DNA of 41,585 nucleotides from Planctomycetaceae bacterium. GTDB lineage: Bacteria; Planctomycetota; Planctomycetia; Pirellulales; PALSA-1355. Within the stretch, counting starts at the first letter, position 1. The number at the start of each line of letters is the position of its first letter. The notes beneath the pieces were generated by a model. It had not been told where the DNA came from. It did no database searches and worked only from the letters and a program-made list of their open reading frames with translations. Where the stretch lies: assembly GCA_003153375.1 (NCBI GenBank), contig PLYM01000170.1, forward strand, positions 1-41,585, written 5' to 3'. This document shows, in pieces, positions 1 to 5,913 of this stretch. The translations under genes were made by a program, and so were the position numbers.

Positions 1-125
1 TAAGAGCGCCATGACGGTTGCGCCCGATTGATAAGAACATCCGTTGCCCCAACATCGCCGTAGGCCGCAAGTACCCCTTTGGTCAATTGGCCAATTGTCT
101 GTCGCACAAATTCTCCAATGTCCAT
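1..125 (-). CDS. Partial hypothetical protein (N-terminal 41 residues)
   Basis: A minus-strand frame opens at an ATG at 125 and stays open to the left edge, giving 41 residues that begin MDIGEFVRQTIGQL and contain a GVLAAYGDVGATDVL stretch. The frame has no stop, and the amphipathic N-terminus looks coding. An AAGGGA lies about 15 bases upstream of the ATG, rather far for a ribosome-binding site. The gene lies 50 bases downstream of the membrane-protein gene that ends at 176, same strand, so the two may be co-transcribed. The start resembles small bacterial proteins that begin M-[DE]-[IL]-x-[EQ]-F-[IV], but I do not recognise a family. The frame contains a perfect 14-bp palindrome (84-97), which probably falls there by chance. 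Confidence 0.45.
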   Translation of the reverse strand, partial: MDIGEFVRQTIGQLTKGVLAAYGDVGATDVLINRAQPSWRS

Positions 126-175
126 TTCTTGAATTTCCCTTCGCGCTAGAACCTATGGGTCAAACCCCGAGCCGG

Positions 176-595
176 TCATTTGCGCAGCTTTTCCAGCAGC
201 ATGCGCGTCGCCCGCGTGTTCTCTTCGATGTCGACCAGCACGAGAATCAGCCCCGCACTTAGAAACGCGCTGAATGCCGCGCCGATGCCCCCGAGGATAA
301 ACGCAAAGCCTGTCATCAGTTTGCCATCGGACGCCAGGAACACGGCCAGCAGTCCACAGATGAACAAGTCGAGAACGCCCCCCCAGATCATGGCCGAAGC
401 AAACCAACGCAGGCCGCTATGCTTCTTCCCGCTTGAAGCCGTGGCCGTTGCCTTCGATTTGGCCGACAACTGCGGGGGCGCTTTGGCCATTCGCGCTGCC
501 GGATCATCGTAGAGATCAGGATCCAGGGCCTTCGCTGGCTTTGCCTTAGCCTGCTTGACCATCGCGTCAACGTCGAACTCCGGTTCTTTGGCCAT
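176..595 (-). CDS. Hypothetical two-helix membrane protein
   Basis: A 139-residue protein. The first 60 residues are charged and rich in Lys, Ala and Pro (it starts MAKEPEFDVDAMVKQAKAK). Two hydrophobic segments follow, around residues 68-88 and 95-122, the second with a GGIGAAFSAFLSAGLILVLV character. A short basic tail (residues 123-139) closes the protein. The ATG at 595 is preceded by AGGGGA at a good distance. The likely topology is a cytoplasmic N-terminal tail and a helical hairpin in the inner membrane. I recognise no family. It sits between a small HTH gene upstream and a truncated gene downstream on the same strand, so it may belong to a small operon. Confidence 0.7.
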   Translation of the reverse strand: MAKEPEFDVDAMVKQAKAKPAKALDPDLYDDPAARMAKAPPQLSAKSKATATASSGKKHSGLRWFASAMIWGGVLDLFICGLLAVFLASDGKLMTGFAFILGGIGAAFSAFLSAGLILVLVDIEENTRATRMLLEKLRK

Positions 596-713
596 GGCAA
601 TCCCCTGGCGTGTTGCGGGATGTTCTCGGGCGCCGCATCATTTGACCCCGGCCGCCAGCGGCAAGCAAGGTTTTTTGGGCTGGCTTGAAACCGCCCCGGG
701 CGTGGCGGGAGGG

Positions 714-899
714 CTAGGGCTTCAGCGATAGCCCGAGATACGCCGCGATCTTGGAAGCGTTGGAAAGCCGCATGTCGGCCCCAGCGAGGAATCGCGTGAT
801 GGTCGGCCCGGGGACGCCAGTGCGCCGCGAAAGCTCTCCAGCGGAAAGCCCACTGTCCCAAATGGCGCGGCGGAGGATGTCTTCTAAGGGCCGTTGCAT
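714..899 (-). CDS. Small XRE-type helix-turn-helix DNA-binding protein
   Basis: A 61-residue protein that consists of little but a helix-turn-helix. Residues 18-60 follow the Cro/C1-XRE pattern: SGLSAGELSRRTGVP, then a recognition helix around GPTITRFLAG, then NASKIAAYLGLSL. I chose the ATG at 899 because the longer in-frame extension upstream runs through the promoter region and looks non-coding. Compact XRE proteins of this size usually act as dimeric repressors of an adjacent promoter. Here a near-consensus promoter with inverted repeats lies about 40-70 bases away, pointing the opposite way. Regulation of that promoter is inferred; the HTH fold is clear from the sequence. Confidence 0.8.
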   Translation of the reverse strand: MQRPLEDILRRAIWDSGLSAGELSRRTGVPGPTITRFLAGADMRLSNASKIAAYLGLSLKP

Positions 900-940
900 C
901 CTCAAGTCTAGCTCACGGCCGCGGTCAGTACGAAAACGTA

Positions 941-968
941 TTGACAGGCCTGTTTTCAGGCATATACT
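941..968 (+). promoter_or_regulatory. Sigma70-type promoter with palindromic spacer
   Basis: TTGACA (941-946) and TATACT (963-968) are separated by 16 bases, which is close to the housekeeping consensus. The spacer holds two overlapping inverted repeats: ACAGGCCTGT (944-953), a perfect palindrome, and GCCTG-TTTT-CAGGC (948-961). They are well placed to be operator sites for the divergent HTH protein encoded at 714-899. The promoter would drive the small-gene cluster from 1101 to 1944. The motifs are visible; the operator role is inferred. Confidence 0.65.
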
Positions 969-979
969 GGCGGTCTGTT

Positions 980-1096
980 GGCTGGCGCCTTCTCCAAAAA
1001 TCAAGCGTTCCCCGCGGTGGCATTCTTTGGTGCCAGCCTTACTTGCCGCCGGCGGGGGCGCTGTTTTGCCCGGCTCTCCCGGGCTGAAAGGCTGGC
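980..1096 (+). promoter_or_regulatory. Structured 5' leader with duplicated anti-RBS segment
   Basis: The roughly 125-base leader between the promoter and the ATG at 1101 contains GGCTGGC twice (980-986 and 1090-1096) and its exact complement GCCAGCC once (1032-1038). The second copy lies just before the start codon. The middle segment could therefore pair either with the 5' copy or with the ribosome-binding region. A separate 6-bp hairpin, GCCCGG/CCGGGC, spans 1068-1084. This would permit two mutually exclusive folds. A regulatory role is inference only. Confidence 0.35.
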
Positions 1097-1100
1097 AATC

Positions 1101-1397
1101 ATGGCCACCGCTACACGTGCTCGCTCCCGTTCGTCGAAGGCTTCCCCCAAAGCCGCTAGCCGCGCCGCGAATGCATCGAAGCGCGTCACGGATTCGGACT
1201 GCATGGTTTTCCTGGTGACCGACAACAGCGACGGCTCGGTCGATGAAGCCGAGTTGGTCCACGTTGCCGCTACTGCTCGCGAAGCCGAGATTTTCGCAAG
1301 CGGCTTCAATGCGGCCATGAACTGGAACACCTACGAAGGCCAAGTTGCGCGGCCGGGCACGCCCGACGCGGACTATCTGAAAGTAGGTGCCGCATGA
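1101..1397 (+). CDS. Hypothetical small protein with basic N-terminus (paralogue A)
   Basis: A 98-residue protein starting at the ATG at 1101. An upstream TTG in frame would begin almost at the predicted transcription start, so I rejected it. Residues 1-29 are strongly basic and rich in Ala and Ser (RARSRSSKASPKAASR), possibly binding nucleic acid. The rest is a compact alpha/beta-looking segment with VFLVTDN and EAEIFASGFNAAMNW. The same pattern (short beta strand, AE, beta strand, then A-x-x-FA-x-GFNA) recurs in the next gene, so the two are diverged tandem paralogues. The stop codon overlaps the next start as ATGA (1394-1397). No family recognised. Confidence 0.65.
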   Translation: MATATRARSRSSKASPKAASRAANASKRVTDSDCMVFLVTDNSDGSVDEAELVHVAATAREAEIFASGFNAAMNWNTYEGQVARPGTPDADYLKVGAA

Positions 1398-1747
1398 CGA
1401 CGCGAGCGAAAGCACGTTCCAACGGTCCACGGAAAACGAAGGCGCAGCGCACTGCCGTTTCGGCAACACTCGACCTTGCCACCCTCGACCGAACCGTGTG
1501 GGTTCTCGACGGTCGAGGGACGCATGCGGAAGTTATGTTCATAGCCCCGAGCCCGGAGTATGCCAAGGCGTTTGCCGATGGCTTTAACGCACGGTCCGGG
1601 AGTGTCGGGGGTTGGGAGAACAACGATGGCGACTTCGCAGAAGCCGGATCTGAAGTGCTGGTGAAGCTGCTCAGCAATCGCGACGAGCATCACGATCCGG
1701 AGCGTGTGCGTCAAAACCGCCTGGAAAAGCTAGGGGGTGCAGCATGA
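1394..1747 (+). CDS. Hypothetical small protein (paralogue B)
   Basis: A 117-residue protein whose ATG overlaps the stop of the preceding gene (ATGA), so translation is probably coupled. It shares its layout with the upstream gene: a basic N-terminus (TTRAKARSNGPRKTKAQR), a VWVLDG strand and a helix ending EYAKAFADGFNA, which matches EAEIFASGFNA in paralogue A. It has an additional acidic and basic C-terminal part (residues 75-117) that A lacks. The matched helix and beta strands suggest a small shared domain that duplicated and then diverged. No family recognised. Its stop codon again overlaps the next start. Confidence 0.65.
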   Translation: MTTRAKARSNGPRKTKAQRTAVSATLDLATLDRTVWVLDGRGTHAEVMFIAPSPEYAKAFADGFNARSGSVGGWENNDGDFAEAGSEVLVKLLSNRDEHHDPERVRQNRLEKLGGAA

Positions 1748-1944
1748 GCAAGGCACGTGTCGAGATTGAACCCGTGTTTGAAATTCTCATTACCTGCAAG
1801 GGCAAGATTGAACGCACCGGCCAGATTCTCCGCGAGCAAGAGGTGGCGCCTTATGTGGGGTCGTTCAACAGTCTGAGCCATCGAACTGGACGCACGGCCA
1901 CCGTCGAGCCGTTGCGGCTATCACGTGTCGCGGTCGCGCGATGA
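1744..1944 (+). CDS. Hypothetical 66-residue protein, third gene of small operon
   Basis: The ATG at 1744 overlaps the upstream stop codon (ATGA), making a three-gene translationally coupled cluster with the two paralogues. The 66-residue product starts MSKARVEIEPVFEILITCKGK. It looks like a small soluble alpha/beta protein with a basic C-terminal tail (LRLSRVAVAR). No family recognised. The overlap architecture is the main support that it is translated. Confidence 0.55.
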   Translation: MSKARVEIEPVFEILITCKGKIERTGQILREQEVAPYVGSFNSLSHRTGRTATVEPLRLSRVAVAR

Positions 1945-2376
1945 AAGCGGCGAGTTGATTTCGAGCCCCTTGCCCGTCGCGTGGCGGGCGGGGGCATCTT
2001 TTGACACAGCGCGCAAAAAGGGCCTGCCCAGTAATGCAACAAACCAGGACAGGCCCCTATGGAACCCCGCGGGAGCCTCGCAAAAAGTTCGCGCGGGGTC
2101 ACCGTTCCCTATATCAGTAGGCACCAAAACTCTGGAAAGCGGACGAAGAATGCGCGACAACACAAAGCGGTCCGCGGCCTTGAAGGTTCAAACCAAGGAA
2201 GTAGGCCGCACGGCGAGCCCTGCCCGTCGCGATGCCCGGAGCTAAGGCGAGCTGGAGCCAGCGAAGAAGAGATTCAGCGAATGACGGGCGAGGTGGACGA
2301 AGATGCTGGCGATAAAGGATAGAAGGAAATGCCCGATGCGCAGCTGGCGGCCGGCGGCGCGTTAACCGCCAATTGC
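1945..2376. other. Gene-poor stretch with hairpins and doubtful ORFs
   Basis: No convincing gene covers these 430 bases. Two overlapping plus-strand frames (from 1925 and from 2059) have atypical composition. The end of the second, after a possible frame change near 2240, reads plausibly as coding (RRAGASEEEIQRMTGE), so a decayed small gene is possible. The clear structure here is a pair of hairpins (2015-2099), listed separately. Confidence 0.4.
2015..2056 (-). terminator. Intrinsic terminator on minus strand, no obvious upstream gene
   Basis: Perfect 7-bp arms GGGCCTG (2020-2026) and CAGGCCC (2050-2056), followed on the minus strand by TTTTTG. The plus strand has no U-tract, so the terminator serves minus-strand transcription. 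A second perfect hairpin with 8-bp arms (ACCCCGCG 2064-2071, CGCGGGGT 2092-2099) lies immediately upstream on that strand. Together they look like the 3' end of a small structured RNA. Confidence 0.55.
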
Positions 2377-2613
2377 TCACGTTCCGAGTCGCACTTTTAA
2401 GTCGAAGAACTCGGTCAGCAGTTGGTCCCATTTCTGGGCCCGCTCTTGGCGGGTGCCGCCGAGCTGGGTCAACTCGGTTTCGATTGATTTGATGCGGTCG
2501 CGGAGTGCGGCTCGCTCATCCGGGCAGCTCTTGAGAGGGTCGAGCATGGACGCATCGAGATCTGTTTTCGGTAAGCACACGCCTCCGTCTTTATTTAGGC
2601 CGCCGTTCGGCAT
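2377..2613 (-). CDS. Hypothetical small coiled-coil protein
   Basis: A minus-strand frame. The last 56 residues, from Met at 2547, look genuinely coding: a heptad-like charged helix, ERAALRDRIKSIETELTQL, then ERAQKWDQLLTEFFDLKVRL. The start could be the ATG at 2613 (78 residues) or the one at 2547 (56 residues); neither has a well-spaced Shine-Dalgarno, so the start is unresolved. The helical part resembles the small protein encoded on the opposite strand at 2854-3018 (LR-x(2)-[IL]-x-S-[IV]-E and a C-terminal [DE]-Q-[IL]-L motif). No family recognised. Confidence 0.45.
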   Translation of the reverse strand: MPNGGLNKDGGVCLPKTDLDASMLDPLKSCPDERAALRDRIKSIETELTQLGGTRQERAQKWDQLLTEFFDLKVRLGT

Positions 2614-2709
2614 TCCTGACAGGAACGGCCCCAGGCGACGGACTATAGCGAGAATCGCCGCGGAGCGTGATCGAGGTTTTTCGAGACGCAAGCAGCATGC
2701 ACAAACGAC

Positions 2710-2751
2710 AAAAAAAGCCTGCCCCCCGTGTGTTCGCAGGGAGGGGCAGGC
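2710..2751 (-). terminator. Strong intrinsic terminator on minus strand, orphan
   Basis: Perfect 9-bp arms GCCTGCCCC (2717-2725) and GGGGCAGGC (2743-2751), followed on the minus strand by seven T residues (2716-2710). It is textbook in form and resembles the element at 2015-2056. No convincing minus-strand gene lies immediately upstream; the nearest annotated genes there are on the plus strand. Confidence 0.65.
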
Positions 2752-2853
2752 CCTCGTGCCGCGGGTGCCGTCCGTTGCCCGAATCAGCACCGCAGCGAAG
2801 GTCTACAGGCTATCGTCACGTCGAGCCAATTTCAACCAAACGGAGTGCGGAAC

Positions 2854-3018
2854 ATGGACAACGAATCGGAACTACGCAAGAAGCTGGCCAGCGTCGAGGC
2901 CCGGCTCGAGCGTCTAACGCAAGCCCTTGGCCGCGTCACTGGCGAGCGGGATCAGATTTTGCGGCAACTGTTGGACTTGGAGGGGGCCGAGTCTTGCAGG
3001 TTCGTTGGGGCGCGGTAG
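2854..3018 (+). CDS. Hypothetical small coiled-coil protein
   Basis: A 54-residue protein starting at the ATG at 2854, with GGAG ten bases upstream. Most of it is a single amphipathic helix with heptad spacing (ELRKKLASVEARLERLTQAL), followed by RVTGERDQILRQLLDLE and a short tail ending CRFVGAR. It probably oligomerises as a coiled coil. It sits directly beyond the minus-strand terminator at 2710-2751 and 42 bases before the next plus-strand gene. No family recognised. Confidence 0.55.
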   Translation: MDNESELRKKLASVEARLERLTQALGRVTGERDQILRQLLDLEGAESCRFVGAR

Positions 3019-3060
3019 GGTGCCGGTTTCAAATCTCATTTTCAACCCGGAGGCTAGTAA

Positions 3061-3345
3061 ATGAGCGACTTTGACAATCCCCATATTGAAGCGACCCATG
3101 ACCAGGGAGAGCGTGAAGGTGAAGCGTGGGCTCGATCCGCCAAACCAGAAGAGCTAGAGCGAATGGTGGCGCAAATCGACGAATCGATGAGACTGCATAA
3201 CGGTGTCGCCTTCGGCGAAATTGCGGACATCATCACCGCACAACACCCCGGGGATCCCGGCGCGAGATTTAGTGCCCCACTGAATGCCGGGTTCATGCAG
3301 GGCATATTGAAGGCACATCGGCAAATTATTGGCGAGAAGAATTGA
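3061..3345 (+). CDS. Hypothetical 94-residue acidic protein
   Basis: The ATG at 3061 is preceded by GGAGG with good spacing, so the start is well supported. The product starts MSDFDNPHIEATHDQGEREGEAWARSA and is soluble, acidic and mainly helical: EELERMVAQIDESMR, then a segment ending FMQGILKAHRQIIGEKN. There is no signal peptide or membrane segment. It follows the coiled-coil gene on the same strand after 42 bases. I do not recognise a family. Confidence 0.65.
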   Translation: MSDFDNPHIEATHDQGEREGEAWARSAKPEELERMVAQIDESMRLHNGVAFGEIADIITAQHPGDPGARFSAPLNAGFMQGILKAHRQIIGEKN

Positions 3346-3467
3346 CCGATCGCTTAGGGGCCCGCTAGATGCACGACCGAGGGCAACGACCTGGAACACG
3401 TTGAAGGCGCTTTGCGCTCATCCTGGGCGATTCTGGTGGGCCGTTCTGTGCGCACTGGTCTCGCTTG

Positions 3468-3662
3468 CTATTCGCCCGCGAGTTTCGCCGCCTTTGCACG
3501 ACGGATCGCCCGCTGACGGTTATGGCGAATCGTCTCGCTTGGCTTCACGTAGTATTCGCGTTTCCTCATTTCTCTTTTCGTACCGCTCCGCTCGACCAAT
3601 TTGCGAAACCGTCGGACCGCTTCCTGAATGGATTCACGATCCCGAACTGGCATGTAAACCAC
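3468..3662 (-). CDS. rpsU: Small ribosomal subunit protein bS21
   Basis: A 64-residue basic protein with the bS21 pattern [21 protein letters not shown], then [15 protein letters not shown] and a C-terminal cluster of Arg, Lys and Ala. bS21 binds the 30S platform near the anti-Shine-Dalgarno region and takes part in initiation. I chose the GTG at 3662: AAGGAG ends five bases before it, and the resulting start, M-V-Y-M-P-V-R-D, keeps the N-terminal length usual for planctomycete bS21. An internal ATG at 3653 is the alternative. The gene lies 124 bases downstream of tRNA-Ala on the same strand, with a terminator in between, so it probably has its own promoter. Confidence 0.88.
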   Translation of the reverse strand: MVYMPVRDRESIQEAVRRFRKLVERSGTKREMRKREYYVKPSETIRHNRQRAIRRAKAAKLAGE

Positions 3663-3737
3663 TGATTCTCCTTGCGTTGGTGCGTTACTCTGAATCCTAG
3701 CACCGGCATAGCACCAAGCCGTTTCTAGCACGACTCA

Positions 3738-3777
3738 ACAAAAAGAGCCTCGCCGCAACTCATGTTGTGACAAGGCT
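3738..3777 (-). terminator. Intrinsic terminator behind tRNA-Ala
   Basis: On the minus strand the arms AGCCT (3773-3777) and AGGCT (3746-3750) enclose an inner stem ACAAC/GTTGC around the loop ATGA, followed by CTTTTTGTTG. It starts nine bases after the tRNA 3' end, so it most likely terminates the tRNA transcript before rpsU. Confidence 0.7.
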
Positions 3778-3782
3778 TTCCA

Positions 3783-3858
<76 letters not shown>

Positions 3859-3872
3859 GCGAACGAACTCGC

Positions 3873-3901
3873 AAATTATCACTCTGGGTTCAACGTGTCA
3901 A
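3873..3901 (-). promoter_or_regulatory. Promoter of tRNA-Ala
   Basis: On the minus strand TTGACA (3901-3896) is followed after 17 bases by TAATTT (3878-3873), placing the start of transcription only a few bases before the tRNA 5' end at 3858. Strength and spacing fit a stable-RNA promoter. Confidence 0.75.
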
Positions 3902-3946
3902 GTTGGATGCGGACCGCATTCGGCCGGGAGACGCGGACGAAAAATT

Positions 3947-4324
3947 ATGAGAAACGGCAGGCATTGCGCAATGCAGGCAGGGCTGATGCGGAAGTTTCGC
4001 CGCTCGTTGGCCCGCAAATTACCTCTCGCCGGCGAGCATCGGAACGCTGGTCTCAACCAGGAAAAAGCCGTCGCGGAATGTTGCCACGCCGGCCGTCTGG
4101 TCCCGAATATCGAGGCTACTTCAGCGGCAGAAGCTGCGCGAGCGGTCCACGGTAGTGATCAACGATACCGCATCGACGCATCACAGGCCGCCCATCTGGC
4201 TGGAACCCGCTACCAAATGGCAGCGTCTTTGAGCCGCTTGATGGATGAAGGCCAACCGATCTACTTGTGGATTGCCTCGCAAGGGCTCGAACTCGTGGCG
4301 GGTCCCTGGGGCTGGCAATCATGA
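3947..4324 (+). CDS. Doubtful hypothetical ORF
   Basis: An open frame of 125 codons in an otherwise gene-free stretch. The C-terminal half reads plausibly as protein (residues 70-118, with AGTRYQMAASLSRLMDEGQP and ending GPWGWQS), while the N-terminal half is arginine-rich and atypical. A shorter start at Met14 (3986) is possible. There is no clear ribosome-binding site, and its stop codon touches the extended -10 promoter of the next gene. No family recognised. Confidence 0.3.
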   Translation: MRNGRHCAMQAGLMRKFRRSLARKLPLAGEHRNAGLNQEKAVAECCHAGRLVPNIEATSAAEAARAVHGSDQRYRIDASQAAHLAGTRYQMAASLSRLMDEGQPIYLWIASQGLELVAGPWGWQS

Positions 4325-4330
4325 TATAAT
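4322..4330 (+). promoter_or_regulatory. Extended -10 promoter for the Tat-exported protein gene
   Basis: TGATATAAT gives a perfect TATAAT hexamer (4325-4330) with the upstream TGN extension. No good -35 hexamer is visible, which is usual for extended -10 promoters. The predicted transcript start is about 50 bases before the ATG at 4388. Confidence 0.55.
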
Positions 4331-4387
4331 TCCAGCGACTGATGGAGTTTTGAACAATTCGGCGATCCAATCGTGGAGGGCGGCGCC

Positions 4388-5905
4388 ATGTTCGGAAGTT
4401 CGCGGAGACGGTTTTTGCAAAACGCGGCCGTGGCCGGAGCGGCGGCCGGGCTGGGAGACCTTTCCTTCCTGACGAATCTCAAGCCAGTGTCGGCTGCCGA
4501 GGCGGCACCGAATCCGCAGCTGGTGCGGTTGCAGCCCGAGATCGAGCCGATCGTGCGGCTGTTGGAAGATACGCCGCGCGAAAAGCTGCTCGAAGAGGTG
4601 GCCGGCCGGATTCGTGGTGGGTTGAGTTATCGCGACGTGCTCGCCGCGCTGCTGTTGGCCGGCGTGCGCAACGTGCAGCCGCGGCCCGAGGTCGGATTCA
4701 AGTTTCATGCGGTGCTAGTGGTCAACTCGGCTCACCTCGCCAGCCTGGCATCGCCCGACGCCCACCGTTGGCTGCCGATCTTCTGGGCGCTCGACTATTT
4801 CAAGGACGCGCAGGCCCAGGATGTTCGCGAAGGCGACTGGTCGATGCGGCCGGTCGACGAAGCATCTGTTCCGTCGGCCAGCCAGGCACGCGCCGCATTC
4901 AGCCAGGCCATGGATCAGTGGGACGTGTCGAAAGCCGATGTGGCCGTCGCCGGCCTGGCCCGCACGGCGGGTGTCAACGAAATCTTCGAATTGCTGTTCC
5001 GTTACGGCGCTCGCGATTTTCGCTCGATCGGCCACAAAGCGATTTTCGTGGCCAATAGCTTGCGCACGCTCAACGTGATTGGCTATCACTATGCCGAGCC
5101 GGTGCTCCGCTCGCTGGCCTACGCCTTGCAATTGCACGAGGGCGATAATCCGGCCAATCGCGATGGCGAGCCCGACCTCCCCTGGCGACACAACATCGAA
5201 CGAGCGCGCAAGTTCCGCGCCAACTGGCTCGAAGGTCAGCTCGACTCGGGCGCCACGACCGAAATGCTTGCCAGCCTGCGCCAAGGAAACCAAGACGAGA
5301 CGGCCGAGAAGGTCGTCGAGCTGGTTAATCGCCAGATCGCTCCCCAGGCGATCTGGGATGCGATGTTCGTCGGTGCCGGCGAGTTGCTGGTGCGCCAGCC
5401 TGGCATCGTCGCCCTGCACGCGGTCACCACGAGCAACGCGCTGCGCTATGCCTGGGACACGACCGACAGCGACGATACGCGACGCATGATCCTGCTGCAA
5501 AACGCCTCGTTCCTGTCGATGTTTCGTCAGGCGATGAGCGGCCGTGGCTCGGTGAAGGAATTCAAGCTCGATGAAATGCAGCCTACTTCGTTGGAGGGTT
5601 CTCAGCCGGTCCAGGAGATCTTTGTCGACGTCAGCCGCGACAAGATGAAAGCGGCCGGCAAGATGCTGAGCTACTTGCAAAGCCATCCCGATCCGAAAGA
5701 GCTGATCGACGCGGCGCGGGTGTTGATTTTCCTCAAGGGCAACAACGCCCACGACTATAAGTTCAGCTCGGCGGTGCTCGAAGACTACCAAAACGTCTCG
5801 GCTGCCTGGCGTGGCCGCTACCTGGCCTCGAGCGTCTTCAATCTGCGCGGAGCCGAGGGAGATGACAACGCCTTGGTGCAGCGAACGCGGGCGGCGCTGG
5901 GGTAA
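4388..5905 (+). CDS. Tat-exported protein of unknown family
   Basis: A 505-residue protein. The start is the ATG at 4388, with GGAGGG seven bases before it; an upstream GTG at 4373 would overlap that site. The N-terminus SSRRRFLQNAAVAGAAAG is a twin-arginine signal with a hydrophobic core, and cleavage is likely near VSAAEAA, so it is exported folded, perhaps with a cofactor. The mature part is mostly helical, with an early VGFKFHAVLVVNSAHLASLA segment and a later MFVGAGELLVRQPGIVALHAV segment. Conserved-looking His residues (FKFHA, NSAH, ALHAV) could bind metal, but this is a guess. It ends eight bases before the convergent M81 gene. No named domain recognised. Confidence 0.85.
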   Translation: MFGSSRRRFLQNAAVAGAAAGLGDLSFLTNLKPVSAAEAAPNPQLVRLQPEIEPIVRLLEDTPREKLLEEVAGRIRGGLSYRDVLAALLLAGVRNVQPRPEVGFKFHAVLVVNSAHLASLASPDAHRWLPIFWALDYFKDAQAQDVREGDWSMRPVDEASVPSASQARAAFSQAMDQWDVSKADVAVAGLARTAGVNEIFELLFRYGARDFRSIGHKAIFVANSLRTLNVIGYHYAEPVLRSLAYALQLHEGDNPANRDGEPDLPWRHNIERARKFRANWLEGQLDSGATTEMLASLRQGNQDETAEKVVELVNRQIAPQAIWDAMFVGAGELLVRQPGIVALHAVTTSNALRYAWDTTDSDDTRRMILLQNASFLSMFRQAMSGRGSVKEFKLDEMQPTSLEGSQPVQEIFVDVSRDKMKAAGKMLSYLQSHPDPKELIDAARVLIFLKGNNAHDYKFSSAVLEDYQNVSAAWRGRYLASSVFNLRGAEGDDNALVQRTRAALG

Positions 5906-5913
5906 GCACCGAC

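Noticed and set aside
84-97. Perfect 14-bp palindrome CAATTGGCCAATTG
   Set aside because: It falls inside the partial gene at 1-125, where the codons read T-I-G-Q-L naturally, so an operator role is not supported.
2059-2322. Plus-strand ORF of 87 codons
   Set aside because: It starts within the hairpin region, has no ribosome-binding site, and only its last 26 residues look like protein; at most a remnant.
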